Assembly (NCBI GenBank): GCA_028820655.1 | Contig: JAPPIK010000025.1 | Span: 124,001 to 188,000 of the forward strand | DNA: 64,000 nucleotides | Reading direction: 5' to 3' | Source of the DNA: Candidatus Poribacteria bacterium | Lineage (GTDB): Bacteria; Poribacteria; WGA-4E; JAJDTR01 | Shown: in pieces, positions 48,041-57,576 of the stretch | Position numbering within the stretch: the first letter of the stretch is position 1 | How the letters are laid out: every line of letters starts with the position of its first letter | Notes under the pieces: generated by a model | What the model was told of the DNA's origin: nothing | Seen by the model: only the letters and a program-made list of their open reading frames with translations | The model's database searches: none | Position numbers and translations under genes: made by a program

Positions 48041-48628
48041 ATGGCAGATATCACTTTACAGCAGGCGGAATCACTTATGAAAAAAGCGGTGGACGCGACC
48101 GCGAAGAATTTCTCGCACGTCCAAACCGGACGCGCCTCCGCATCACTATTGGATAATGTCTTCGTAGATTACTATGGGAGCAAGAGTTCACTAACCCAAG
48201 TTGCAACCATAACCACACCCGAACCGCGAGCTTTGTTAATCCAACCTTGGGACAAGACAATACTCAAGGAGGTTGAAAAAGCAATTGCTCGCTCCGATTT
48301 AGGTTTGAATCCCAACAATGATGGAAACGTCATTCGCATTCAGATTCCGGAGTTGACTACAGAACGCCGCGAACAACTGACGAAATATGTCCGCAAGTTG
48401 GCAGAAGAGGGACGCGTTAGCGTCAGGAATATCCGCCGTGACGCGAATGAAGCGGCGCGCAAGGCAGACCAAGATTCCGGATCCGGGGAGCGAAAAGGAA
48501 AAGGTAGAGGGACGGACAGAAAGAAATCCCGCGGAAGCGACGACCCCGTTCAGGCAATAACCGACAAACATATAGATCAAATCAATCAGCTTTTGAAATC
48601 TAAGGAAGAGGAATTGCTTGAGCTTTAA
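48041..48628 (+). CDS. frr: Ribosome recycling factor with a basic/glycine-rich insert
   Basis: RRF splits post-termination ribosomes with EF-G. The 195-residue protein has the family motifs NFSHVQTGRASASLLD, PEPRALLIQPWDK, RSDLGLNPNNDGNVIR, and NIRRDANEAARKAD near the third helix. The loop that usually reads as a charged helix (about KxxEISEDEL) is replaced by a Gly/Lys/Arg stretch (GSGERKGKGRGTDRKK), which makes the protein about ten residues longer. It follows tsf directly; pyrH, usual between them, is missing. GAGGA precedes the ATG. Confidence 0.93.
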   Translation: MADITLQQAESLMKKAVDATAKNFSHVQTGRASASLLDNVFVDYYGSKSSLTQVATITTPEPRALLIQPWDKTILKEVEKAIARSDLGLNPNNDGNVIRIQIPELTTERREQLTKYVRKLAEEGRVSVRNIRRDANEAARKADQDSGSGERKGKGRGTDRKKSRGSDDPVQAITDKHIDQINQLLKSKEEELLEL

Positions 48629-48663
48629 TCGGCTGGATTGAAGGCAACTGTTCCCAAAAGCCA

Positions 48664-49470
48664 ATGCTTTGGAAGCGGCTTCTGAGTGCCATTGTCGTGA
48701 TTCCGGTACTCATTCTGATCATCCATTGGGGTTCGTCTTTCTATCCAGTGCTACTCGGCGTCGTAGTCGCAATAATGTTGGTCGAGTTTCACGAACTCGC
48801 ACGCGCCATCGGATCCAAGGGTCATAAGGTAACGCTTTTTCTTTCAGCAGTACCGTTTTGTCTCTCGGCGCAACTCGGTTTTTCGGTTGCATTGGCTATT
48901 GCACTATCCCTTGTAATTCCTTTCGCTTCGGAGATTTTTAGAAGGCAGGTGGGCGACGTTTTTCTATCTGTTTCCAGCACCATCACCGGAAGTATCTATG
49001 TTGGATGGGCGTTTGGTTACCATCTGTTACTGTTGCGGCAGATTGATGGACAGGTAGGTAGCAGCTTAGTCTTCTTCCTTCTCGCGACCGTTTGGTGCGG
49101 GGACAGCGGCGCATACCTTATAGGGAGCACCTTAGGCAAACGAAAGTTGTGTCCCGCAATTAGCCCAAATAAAACAATTGAAGGCGCAGTTGCGGGGTTA
49201 ATCACGGGAACGGCGGGCGGATTCGCCGTCTGGTTCTTGCTTATGCGGGAATCCGTGGATGTCGTACACGTGCCAATTCTAGGACTGTCTCTAGGCATCA
49301 TCAGCCAAATCAGTGATCTGAGTGAATCGATAATAAAGCGGAATGCACAGGTGAAAGATTCGAGCAGTGCCGTGCCCGGGCACGGAGGATTGCTAGACCG
49401 ATGTGACGGTTTGATTTTTTCTTCTCCCGCGCTCTATTACTATTTTGAGCATTTCATGGACTCCACATGA
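48664..49470 (+). CDS. cdsA: Phosphatidate cytidylyltransferase
   Basis: CdsA makes CDP-diacylglycerol from phosphatidate and CTP in the inner membrane. The 268-residue protein has about seven helices and the C-terminal signature SDLSESIIKRNAQVKD, then PGHGGLLDRCDGLIFSSP; the consensus DRxDS reads DRCDG here, with the metal-binding Asp retained. SPNKTIEGAVAGL is also typical. It follows frr by 35 bases; uppS, which often lies between frr and cdsA, is absent. The ribosome binding site is weak. Confidence 0.94.
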   Translation: MLWKRLLSAIVVIPVLILIIHWGSSFYPVLLGVVVAIMLVEFHELARAIGSKGHKVTLFLSAVPFCLSAQLGFSVALAIALSLVIPFASEIFRRQVGDVFLSVSSTITGSIYVGWAFGYHLLLLRQIDGQVGSSLVFFLLATVWCGDSGAYLIGSTLGKRKLCPAISPNKTIEGAVAGLITGTAGGFAVWFLLMRESVDVVHVPILGLSLGIISQISDLSESIIKRNAQVKDSSSAVPGHGGLLDRCDGLIFSSPALYYYFEHFMDST

Positions 49471-49557
49471 TTTGTATTGGACCCTGCGCATCATTTCAAG
49501 TTCCATATCTTTTTTAACTCTCCCTCTCTTGAAAGACCTTCGCTCAATTCTAAAAAT

Positions 49558-50742
49558 ATGAAACACCTTGCGATTCTCGGCTCGACAGGATCCATCGGAA
49601 AGAGCGCTCTTGCGGTCGCAGCAACTCATCCTGATGAATTCAGTGTCGCGGGAATCGCGGCAAATACGTCCGTGGATCTAATGGAGTGTCAGATCCGTCG
49701 TTTTCGCCCGAGGTGCGCAGCCCTCACCGACACGTCCGCTGCAGATGAATTGCGAAAGCGAATACGTGATTTGAAGTCGGTTGAAGTTCTCGGGGGGCCA
49801 GAGGGGGTGTTGGCGGTCTCGACAATGGCCGAGGTAGATCTGGTACTTGAAGGAATTGGCGGAAGTTCCGGTCTGCTGCCAACGCTAGAAGCGATAAGGG
49901 CTGGCAAGGATTTAGCCTTTGTCAACAAGGAAGTTTTGGTGATGTGCGGTTCCCTCGTCATGCAAGCGGTCAGAGAGCATGATGTACGACTGTTACCCGT
50001 CGATAGCGAAATGAGCGCTATTTTTCAATGTCTTTGTGATTGCGACGAAGACAGGCGGAATCGGGGTGACGTCCATCGCCTCATTCTTACAGCATCGGGA
50101 GGTCCCTTTCGCCATACCGACATAGATCAACTAGACTCGGTAATACCGAAGGAGGCGTTGAAACATCCCAAGTGGGAGATGGGCAGCAAGATTTCAATCG
50201 ACTCCGCAACAATGATGAACAAGGGATTGGAGGTCATCGAAGCCCAATGGTTGTTCGGCATAGAGTTGTCAAAGATCGACGTAATCATTCACCCACAAAG
50301 TATTATTCATTCCCTGGTCGAATTTGTCGATGGCTCAATCCTTGCCCAATTGAGCGTCACGGATATGCGTCTTCCGATTCAACATGCCCTAGCTTATCCC
50401 GACCGTTTGTCGACACCCGTTCCGCGACTCAACCTTTGCGACATCCGGACACTACAACTCGAACCCGTTGATTACGAGAAATTCCCCTGCCTTGCTCTTG
50501 CGTATGCCGCCGCCGAAATCGGAGGAACGCTACCCACCGTGCTCAGTAGCGCGGATGAAGTGGTTGTTCAAGCATTTTTGAACGAGCAAATCGGGTTTAT
50601 GGACATTCCGGGCATCCTAAAGATCGTGATGGACCTGCATGACTCAGAGCCAAGACCCAGTTTGGATGACATTCTAGCCGCAGATCAATGGGCTAAAACG
50701 ACAGCACAAGAGTTAATTCAGAGGCAGGGGTTTGTTACCTAG
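49558..50742 (+). CDS. dxr: 1-deoxy-D-xylulose 5-phosphate reductoisomerase
   Basis: Dxr converts DXP to MEP, committing the non-mevalonate isoprenoid pathway. The 394-residue protein starts with the NADPH motif HLAILGSTGSIGKSAL. It has ALVNKE-like FVNKEVLVMCG, the metal-binding segment PVDSEMSAIFQCL, LTASGGPF and SIDSATMMNKGLEVIEA. The usual SEH is SEM here, so a conserved His next to the metal ligand Glu is replaced. ATG at 49558 aligns with family starts; a TTG at 49477 would add an unlikely leader. It lies between cdsA and rseP as in many bacteria. Confidence 0.94.
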   Translation: MKHLAILGSTGSIGKSALAVAATHPDEFSVAGIAANTSVDLMECQIRRFRPRCAALTDTSAADELRKRIRDLKSVEVLGGPEGVLAVSTMAEVDLVLEGIGGSSGLLPTLEAIRAGKDLAFVNKEVLVMCGSLVMQAVREHDVRLLPVDSEMSAIFQCLCDCDEDRRNRGDVHRLILTASGGPFRHTDIDQLDSVIPKEALKHPKWEMGSKISIDSATMMNKGLEVIEAQWLFGIELSKIDVIIHPQSIIHSLVEFVDGSILAQLSVTDMRLPIQHALAYPDRLSTPVPRLNLCDIRTLQLEPVDYEKFPCLALAYAAAEIGGTLPTVLSSADEVVVQAFLNEQIGFMDIPGILKIVMDLHDSEPRPSLDDILAADQWAKTTAQELIQRQGFVT

Positions 50743-50853
50743 GGAAGAATCCTTCCTCATTTATCATAGTAAACCCTTACATTGGATTCTTACGTTTTAT
50801 ATTCTACAGGTACTAATCTCACGGCGTAACACAATACAAGACGGTGATATTAT

Positions 50854-52710
50854 ATGTTTGGTTCGATAAATGGAATAATTCTTGCCATTTTCACGCTCGG
50901 ATTTCTGATATTCATCCATGAGCTTGGGCATTTTCTAGCGGCTAGACGCTGTGGGATCCGGGTTGATAAATTCTCGATCGGTTTTGGTCCCAAGTTAATC
51001 GGTTTCAAGCGAGGCGACACGGAATACTGCATCTCTCTGATTCCGTTTGGCGGTTTTGTGAAAATGCCGGGCGAAAACCCCGATGAGCGCACCGGGGAAC
51101 CCGACGAATTTCCCTCTGCGCCGGTAGGTCATCGCATATTCGTCGCGATTGCCGGTCCCGCGATGAACGTTGCATTCGGCATCATCGTGTTTTCTTTCAT
51201 CTACCTATTTTCCGGAGAATACGTTCGCAAATCACTCGAAACGACCCTGATCGGGCATGTCGTTGACGGTAGTCCGGCGGAACTCGCTAGTCTTCAACCC
51301 GGCGATAAGCTGATTGCCATTAACGGGAAACGGCTAAAGGATTGGGGAGACTTGCAGATGGTAGTTGCAGTAAACCCCGACGAAGAGCTGGATATCGAGA
51401 TCATTCGGAACGGTCAAAAACAGACGTTGCACAATGTAAAAACGGAAACGAAGGAAGTCAAGGCACGCAAGATCGGTCAGCTTGGCGTGTCGCCGAAGCA
51501 GGAAGTTTTGATTTCACGCATCGAAGAGGGTAGTGGGGCTGAGAAAAGCGGTCTTGAAGTCGGAGATTTGATCGATAAAATCAATGGCGAGGCTATCTAT
51601 AGATACGCAGACTTTCACGAAATTGCCAGACAGAGCCACCGTAACACGGTTCGGCTTGACATCCGGCGTGGGTTCGTGTTTGATTTTGATGTGATTCCCC
51701 AAAAAAATTTGAACAAAGGTTCGATTTCACGGCAGTTGCGTCGCATGTTTAACGAACACGGTGTGAAACTATCCGGCGATGCCGCAATTTCAACCTTGGA
51801 AGACGGTAGAGTCTGGCAGATTACCGATTTGGATCGGGTTTTTACACTCCAGGAAGGCGAAGGTAAAATCAATGTTTTCAAAGCAAACGGCGGTTTCTTC
51901 GCAAAAGATCTGCAAGTCGATCGGAAACTGATTGTGGGGGCGATTCAGAAAGACAGTCACATCCAAGATAAAGGAATTCGGGTTGGCGATCAGCTAATTT
52001 CAATTGTCGGCGTACCTGTCCAAACCGTCGATATTGACCAGACAGTACAAGAACTCGCGAAAATCCACGGCGATCAGCCTGTTGAATTTGAATTCCACCG
52101 CGACCTACCGCTTCGTCCCGAATCAGAAATCAACAGGACTGATTCGAATTCTCTCGATGACAAGGACATCCATAACTCGGACACTGGGTCGTTCACGGTG
52201 ATGCTGAATTTGATGGATCCCCAAGATGGCGAGAATCTTCTGATAAATGAAATGCGAATCGCCCCCTTGGTTAGCGGACTTGGACTCACCGAACCGGTGA
52301 GGATTACAAAGTATAATTTGGTTACAGCGTGGGGTCGTGGGATTCAGGAGAGTTTCTCAATGGTGAGTCAAGCTCTGTCGATGGTTGGTCAACTGGTAAC
52401 TGGTGAAGTTTCCCCGGAATTGCTTAGTGGGCCGGTTGGAATTGTTAGCGCCACTGCAGAAACCGCTCGTTTTGGTTTCCGAGAGTTAATCTACTTCGCC
52501 GGATTCATCTCGGTCAATCTTGCTTTTGTCAATCTACTTCCGATTCCAATCGCTGATGGTGGACTAATCTTGTTTTTCATCATTGAAAAACTACGCGGCA
52601 AGCCGTTGGGCAACCGGAACCAGTTGATAATTCAGCAAGTCAGTATTGTGCTAATCATCGGACTGTTTCTATACATCACATGGTTTGACCTCATCGGGAT
52701 TTTCAAATAA
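50854..52710 (+). CDS. rseP: RIP/site-2 metalloprotease RseP with three PDZ domains
   Basis: The zinc motif HELGH lies in TM1 (LIFIHELGHFLAARR). The other half-site is NLLPIPIADGG in the C-terminal membrane part; the usual LDG is ADG but the Asp ligand stays. Between them are three PDZ units (about 120-185, 205-275 and 345-420) instead of the one or two in most RseP proteins, which explains the length of 618 residues. It cleaves anti-sigma factors within the membrane and so links to the ECF/anti-sigma pair at 7549-9085. It follows dxr by 111 bases. Confidence 0.93.
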   Translation: MFGSINGIILAIFTLGFLIFIHELGHFLAARRCGIRVDKFSIGFGPKLIGFKRGDTEYCISLIPFGGFVKMPGENPDERTGEPDEFPSAPVGHRIFVAIAGPAMNVAFGIIVFSFIYLFSGEYVRKSLETTLIGHVVDGSPAELASLQPGDKLIAINGKRLKDWGDLQMVVAVNPDEELDIEIIRNGQKQTLHNVKTETKEVKARKIGQLGVSPKQEVLISRIEEGSGAEKSGLEVGDLIDKINGEAIYRYADFHEIARQSHRNTVRLDIRRGFVFDFDVIPQKNLNKGSISRQLRRMFNEHGVKLSGDAAISTLEDGRVWQITDLDRVFTLQEGEGKINVFKANGGFFAKDLQVDRKLIVGAIQKDSHIQDKGIRVGDQLISIVGVPVQTVDIDQTVQELAKIHGDQPVEFEFHRDLPLRPESEINRTDSNSLDDKDIHNSDTGSFTVMLNLMDPQDGENLLINEMRIAPLVSGLGLTEPVRITKYNLVTAWGRGIQESFSMVSQALSMVGQLVTGEVSPELLSGPVGIVSATAETARFGFRELIYFAGFISVNLAFVNLLPIPIADGGLILFFIIEKLRGKPLGNRNQLIIQQVSIVLIIGLFLYITWFDLIGIFK

Positions 52711-52879
52711 ACTGTAATGGTAAGCCCACGCGGGGCACCCATAGCAAATCCGGCTCCGCTTAGATTGCCAAAACTAGGACTTCAGCGAACAAGCTCTGAA
52801 TGCGCTATTGCAGCACAATTTGTAAACTGTCATCACCCTTAAAATTGTAATTTCAGACTCTTTATTGCACTTCGAAACC

Positions 52880-53593
52880 ATGTCCGATCAGGATACCGTT
52901 CAAGAATACCTGCAGGTTGTAGCGACAGTGAGGGAATTCGTGGAAGAACAGATGGAACTCGGTTTCGCAGTATTGGCGGAACCGGAATCGGCCGAACCGG
53001 AAAATCCATCTCCATTCGCAGGTTTCGACATTAGTCGTTTGCGCGACGAAGCAATGGCTTGCGAGCGGTGTGAGTTGCACGCAACGCGCAACACGGTAGT
53101 ATTTGGAACCGGAAATGACAAAGCCGACCTCATGTTTGTTGGCGAAGCACCGGGCGCCGATGAAGATCAACAAGGAGAGCCGTTTGTTGGACGCGCCGGG
53201 CAACTTCTTACCAAGATCATCATGGCAATGGGATTGACCCGAGACGATGTCTATATTGCCAACATCATCAAGTGTCGTCCGCCGGGCAATCGAAATCCGA
53301 AACCCGTTGAGATTGAGACGTGTGAGCCTTTTCTGCTTAAACAGGTCGAACTCATTCAACCCAAGGTTATTTGCGCGCTCGGAAGCTTTGCGGCACAAGC
53401 ACTCTTGCACACCGACGAGAAGATCTCTAGACTGCGAGGGCGGTTCCACGATTACCACGGCGCCAAACTCATGCCCACCTACCATCCCGCCTTCCTTCTC
53501 CGGAATCCGCATTCGAAACGCGAGGTGTGGGAAGATATGAAAAAGGTCATGGCTGAATTGGGACCAGGTGGCAATACAGACACCGGGCAGTAG
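52880..53593 (+). CDS. Uracil-DNA glycosylase, family 4 (iron-sulfur type)
   Basis: The 237-residue protein has a variable N-terminus and a UDG core: GEAPGADEDQQGEPFVGRAG (motif 1), IANIIKCRPPGNRNP, and YHPAFLLRNP (uracil-recognition motif 2). Four cysteines (ACERCEL, IKCRPP, ETCEPF) fit the [4Fe-4S] ligands. It removes uracil from DNA. The ATG at 52880 was chosen; a TTG 15 bases upstream is possible. It precedes priA, suggesting a small replication/repair group. Confidence 0.93.
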   Translation: MSDQDTVQEYLQVVATVREFVEEQMELGFAVLAEPESAEPENPSPFAGFDISRLRDEAMACERCELHATRNTVVFGTGNDKADLMFVGEAPGADEDQQGEPFVGRAGQLLTKIIMAMGLTRDDVYIANIIKCRPPGNRNPKPVEIETCEPFLLKQVELIQPKVICALGSFAAQALLHTDEKISRLRGRFHDYHGAKLMPTYHPAFLLRNPHSKREVWEDMKKVMAELGPGGNTDTGQ

Positions 53594-53658
53594 GTCATGG
53601 GATTTACGGTTGTCTGATCTTCCATTCCGTCGTCACCCGCCACAGACGCCCTATACTC

Positions 53659-56127
53659 ATGAACTATGCAAACGTTGTGTTCCCTCTGCCTCAAGATCTC
53701 TCATTCACCTACGCCATCCCGGATCGCCTAAAATCCAACGTACATTGCGGCAGCCGCGTAGTTGCCCCGCTTGGAAGACGTTTTCAGGAAGGGGTTATCG
53801 TTGCCCTATTAGACGAACCTGCCCTGCCCGAGCGCTCTATTGAGATCAAGAATCTATCCGATTGTTTAGATGGGCCCCCGACATTCTCTTCGGAATTGAT
53901 CCTACTCACCAGATGGATGGCAGGATACTACTTATCCTCTCACGGAGAGGCACTGAGTTGCGCCGTCCCTGCAATAATACGGAGCCACCGCCGCCGTATC
54001 GTGCATCTGCTCGCCACTGACGGGCAAATTGAGGCGTTTGGAAAACGAGCAAGGGTCCAGGCGGAGATTCTGCGTACCTTGCAAGCCTGCGGGAGTCTAT
54101 CGCCAAACCAGCTTACCGCGCGGCTGCGCCGCGATAATTCGAGTTTGAAACGTGCTCTAAACATCCTGCAGGGCAAAGGATTGGTTGAAATCAGGTCAGA
54201 CCTGAGCGTTAAAACCAAGCCGAAAATCGAGAGATTTGTTTCTCTTAAAAAATCCGTCCCGGAGATTGAATCGGAAGTCGAACACTTCACAAAACGAGCA
54301 CCGAAGCAGCATGAGATTCTGCGCCTACTGATCAACATCAAGCAGCCAATTTCTACAACCGAAATTTCAAGACGAGCAAGAACAAACTTTAGCACGCTAA
54401 AGCAACTTGAGAAAAAGAAGCTTGTCAAGATTGACGCCGTCGAGGTTCTGCGAAATCCGCTAAGCCTCGAATCGGTTTCTCCAAACAGAGCGTCTATTCT
54501 CAATGCGGACCAATTGACGTCGTTCAAAGCCATCAGCAGGGCAATAAAAGACAATCAACACAAGGTGTTCCTTTTGCATGGAGTTACCGGCAGCGGTAAG
54601 ACAGAAGTCTATATGCAGGCAATCAGCAGAGTCATTGATAGCGGGAAAGGCGCGATTGTGTTGGTTCCCGAAATCTCCCTCACGCCTCAGATAGTTTCTC
54701 GATTTGTCGGTCGGTTTGGATCCCGCGTAGCAATTCTACACAGCAATCTTTCAGATGGAGAACGTTTTGATCAGTGGCATCGCATACGGGCGGGAAACGC
54801 CAACGTTGTGGTTGGGCCCAGGTCAGCGATTTTCGCACCCGTGACAAACCTCGGTATCATCGTGGTCGATGAAGAGCATGAAACATCGTATAAGCAGGAA
54901 GACACCGCTCCTCGATACCATGCGCGTGACGTGGCCGTGAAACGAGCGGAACTCGCCAACTGCCCCCTTGTGCTCGGAAGCGCAACACCATCGCTAGAAA
55001 GTTACCATCTCGCCCAACGAGGAGACTACGATCTCCTTCGCCTGCCATCTCGAGTCAAGAATATCAAGATGCCTCCGGTTCGAATTGTAGATATGTGCAA
55101 TGAATTGAAGCGAAACAACCGGACGATTTTTTCAACGATGCTGCGGAATGCCATCAAAGATAGGCTCGGAAATAATGAGCAGATTATCCTGTTCTTGAAT
55201 CGGCGCGGGTATTCATCTTACGTGTTTTGCCGGGCTTGCGGGTTCGTCGAACAGTGCGACAACTGTTCAATTTCATTGACGTTTCACTTTGACACAAAAT
55301 CAATGATGTGTCATCACTGTGGAGATGCGCGATCTACTTCCAATCTCTGTCCCGAATGCGGCAGTCCCTATATGCGCTATTTTGGACTTGGAACCGAGCA
55401 GGTTGAACAGGACACTATCAAAGCTTTTCCGCAAGCAAGTGTGAAACGGATGGACGCCGATTCAACATCGAGGAAAGACGCGCACCAAAAGATTCTTGAC
55501 GCGTTTAAAACACGCGAGATTGACATCCTTGTCGGCACACAGATGATAGCCAAGGGATTGGATTTTCCGAATGTTACTCTCGTGGGCGTGATTTCTGCGG
55601 ATACAGCTTTGAATTTTCCTGACTTTCGCGCGGGCGAGCGATCATTCAATTTGTTGACACAGGTTGCAGGCAGATCGGGACGCGGCAAAGCCGGAGGGGA
55701 GGTAATCATTCAAACTTACATGCCCAAGCACTACAGCGTACGCGCGTCCAAAACTCACGACTATCTGAGTTTCTACCGACAAGAGATCGCGTTTCGAGAA
55801 GAATTGCTCTATCCACCACTGACGCACGCGGCAACGCTTCTGCTCCGCGGCGAAGTAGAAACCGAGGTGATCCGCCTGGCAAACAGAATGCTAGAGCGAT
55901 TAAGAATGCTCAAGACGGAACAGTTTCCGGATGTTGAGATTCGCGGTCCGGTTGCCGCCCCATTGTCGAAGATTATGGGGAAGTATCGCTGGCATTTTTT
56001 TCTACGAAACGCAAACGTTGAGAAGCTACGCGAATTTGTCCAGAAGGCAGTTCGCAGCACCGACGCTCCTCGCGTACCGAAAAATATAGACTTGGTCGTG
56101 GATATCGATCCGGTGACAGTGTTGTAA
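53659..56127 (+). CDS. priA: Primosomal protein N' (replication restart helicase PriA)
   Basis: The 822-residue protein has the N-terminal 3'-DNA-binding and winged parts, then helicase motifs: Walker A GVTGSGKTEVYMQ (about residue 305), DEAH-type DEEHETSYKQ, and motif VGTQMIAKGLDFPNVTLV near 610. The zinc region CRACGFVEQCDNC, CHHCGDA and LCPECGSP gives eight cysteines for two zinc sites. It reloads the replisome at collapsed forks. Length is near the upper end because the linker around residues 150-270 is longer than in E. coli PriA (732 residues). No strong ribosome binding site is seen. Confidence 0.96.
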   Translation: MNYANVVFPLPQDLSFTYAIPDRLKSNVHCGSRVVAPLGRRFQEGVIVALLDEPALPERSIEIKNLSDCLDGPPTFSSELILLTRWMAGYYLSSHGEALSCAVPAIIRSHRRRIVHLLATDGQIEAFGKRARVQAEILRTLQACGSLSPNQLTARLRRDNSSLKRALNILQGKGLVEIRSDLSVKTKPKIERFVSLKKSVPEIESEVEHFTKRAPKQHEILRLLINIKQPISTTEISRRARTNFSTLKQLEKKKLVKIDAVEVLRNPLSLESVSPNRASILNADQLTSFKAISRAIKDNQHKVFLLHGVTGSGKTEVYMQAISRVIDSGKGAIVLVPEISLTPQIVSRFVGRFGSRVAILHSNLSDGERFDQWHRIRAGNANVVVGPRSAIFAPVTNLGIIVVDEEHETSYKQEDTAPRYHARDVAVKRAELANCPLVLGSATPSLESYHLAQRGDYDLLRLPSRVKNIKMPPVRIVDMCNELKRNNRTIFSTMLRNAIKDRLGNNEQIILFLNRRGYSSYVFCRACGFVEQCDNCSISLTFHFDTKSMMCHHCGDARSTSNLCPECGSPYMRYFGLGTEQVEQDTIKAFPQASVKRMDADSTSRKDAHQKILDAFKTREIDILVGTQMIAKGLDFPNVTLVGVISADTALNFPDFRAGERSFNLLTQVAGRSGRGKAGGEVIIQTYMPKHYSVRASKTHDYLSFYRQEIAFREELLYPPLTHAATLLLRGEVETEVIRLANRMLERLRMLKTEQFPDVEIRGPVAAPLSKIMGKYRWHFFLRNANVEKLREFVQKAVRSTDAPRVPKNIDLVVDIDPVTVL

Positions 56128-56198
56128 AACAGGAATTGTGATCGGGAAGGAACTCGTGCAATGGACTTCGAAATGACACATTCATTCAGGAGAAGATT

Positions 56199-57161
56199 AT
56201 GGGAGAGCGTGTATTCGAGAAACTAGAAAGCAGCGACCGACTTGACGCCAGTCCGATTTTTGTATTTGCCGCCGATCCGCTTGCTGCGGTTGGTATCCAG
56301 GGGCTAGGGTATGTGCAGCACCCAAAACCGCACTATCGCACACGCCCTGAATTCTTACAGTTGCAGCGCGACCTCGTGGCGGATGGTAGTATCGATGGAT
56401 TATTGATGACGCCTGCCGATGCAGAAATACTTGCACTCGAGGAAAGCCTCTTTGATGGCACCCCAGTGACGCCGCTGGTACGGATGAACGCTGAAACTGC
56501 CATCTGGAGTCCGCGATTCGGCACCTATCAGTCCCAGCATTCGCGACCATTTCAAACCGTATTCCCGGACGACGCACGTGCTTATTGCGAGGCACTTGTG
56601 GCACCCGCACTGGAATGCCGAGTCTCGCTCGGTTTGTATTCGATCACGCTAAACAACGATGTGGTAGCTGATGAACGAATGCTGAACGCCTATATACAGT
56701 TCGCTCACACTGTGGGTGAGATGAAAGGATTCGATCACATTTTAGAGGTATTTCTCCCGAATATCAGGCTGCCCGGATTAGACGATGAAAAACGGGGAAT
56801 GTACGTTGCAGATTCGATCGTTCGGACGATGAACTACCTGCGCAAACATCAGCGACCACGATTCATAAAAACAGCGTACACGACTGCCAAGGTTTGGAAG
56901 GAGCTAACACAGTTTGACCCTACAATAATTATCGGGGCATTGGGAGGACCACGTGAAAATGCTCGCAAGACGCTACAACTCGCTGACAACGTGGTTCAAA
57001 ACGGAGGGCGTGCGATCCTTTTCGGGCGAACAATCTTTGGTGAAGAATCTCCTGTCGGCATTGCGAGAGCATTGCGAAACGTATTGGATGGGGAGATAAG
57101 CCCGGAGGATGCTCATTCGGTTTATCAACAGTCAGTTCGCGAAAACACGGCCGAGATCTGA
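56199..57161 (+). CDS. Class I aldolase-like TIM-barrel protein (DeoC/LacD/FbaB-type)
   Basis: The 320-residue protein is preceded by AGGAGAAGA. Its end, IIIGALGGPRENARKTLQLA followed by GGRAILFGRTIFGEE, matches the last strands of DeoC/LacD/FbaB-like class I aldolases, where the GG and FGR loops bind phosphate. RFIKTAYTTAKVWKEL may hold the Schiff-base Lys (the Lys of FIKTAY). The substrate would be a phosphorylated sugar; I cannot name it. It follows priA on the same strand after 71 bases. Confidence 0.72.
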   Translation: MGERVFEKLESSDRLDASPIFVFAADPLAAVGIQGLGYVQHPKPHYRTRPEFLQLQRDLVADGSIDGLLMTPADAEILALEESLFDGTPVTPLVRMNAETAIWSPRFGTYQSQHSRPFQTVFPDDARAYCEALVAPALECRVSLGLYSITLNNDVVADERMLNAYIQFAHTVGEMKGFDHILEVFLPNIRLPGLDDEKRGMYVADSIVRTMNYLRKHQRPRFIKTAYTTAKVWKELTQFDPTIIIGALGGPRENARKTLQLADNVVQNGGRAILFGRTIFGEESPVGIARALRNVLDGEISPEDAHSVYQQSVRENTAEI

Positions 57162-57499
57162 TACAGTTGGATTTAGGGAAAAGCCGAAATTCACCATTGA
57201 GCAGGAGTCACAGCTTTGGGGGCAGGTGTGAAAATCAGGTAAGGAGCAAACGCAGAAAGCGCATATTGGATTACACTGGTGTCACCTAGTTATGACACAA
57301 TTGTGACAGATCTGTAATGCGTTTTGGCATTATCGAGAATTATAGTAAAACCGAGCATCATTCATCCACTACAGTAAGTTCGGTTTCCCAACCAAAGTGA
57401 TTTTCATCCCGTCTCGTAGTTGCGGTTGGAAAACGCACCTACCGGCGTGTGTGCAGAGATTAATGGTATTGGGTATAAGAGAAAACCGCATTGCGAGAC
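57162..57499. other. Intergenic region
   Basis: It holds a copy of the taagttcggtttcc motif (also near 1209) and a TTGCGGTTGGAAAACGCACC imperfect palindrome at about 57425. No gene is supported. Confidence 0.45.
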
Positions 57500-57532
57500 A
57501 AAAAAATCGGCTAAGACGTTTTGTCTTAGCCG
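57500..57532 (-). terminator. Rho-independent terminator
   Basis: On the minus strand CGGCTAAGAC-AAAAC-GTCTTAGCCG, a perfect 10-bp stem, is followed at once by a run of seven T. It lies 45 bases after the stop of the 74-residue gene. This is the clearest intrinsic terminator in the window. Confidence 0.9.
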
Positions 57533-57576
57533 CTAGTCGTCCCTTTCGGTTAGAATCTTAGGTAATCGAAGAGGTG

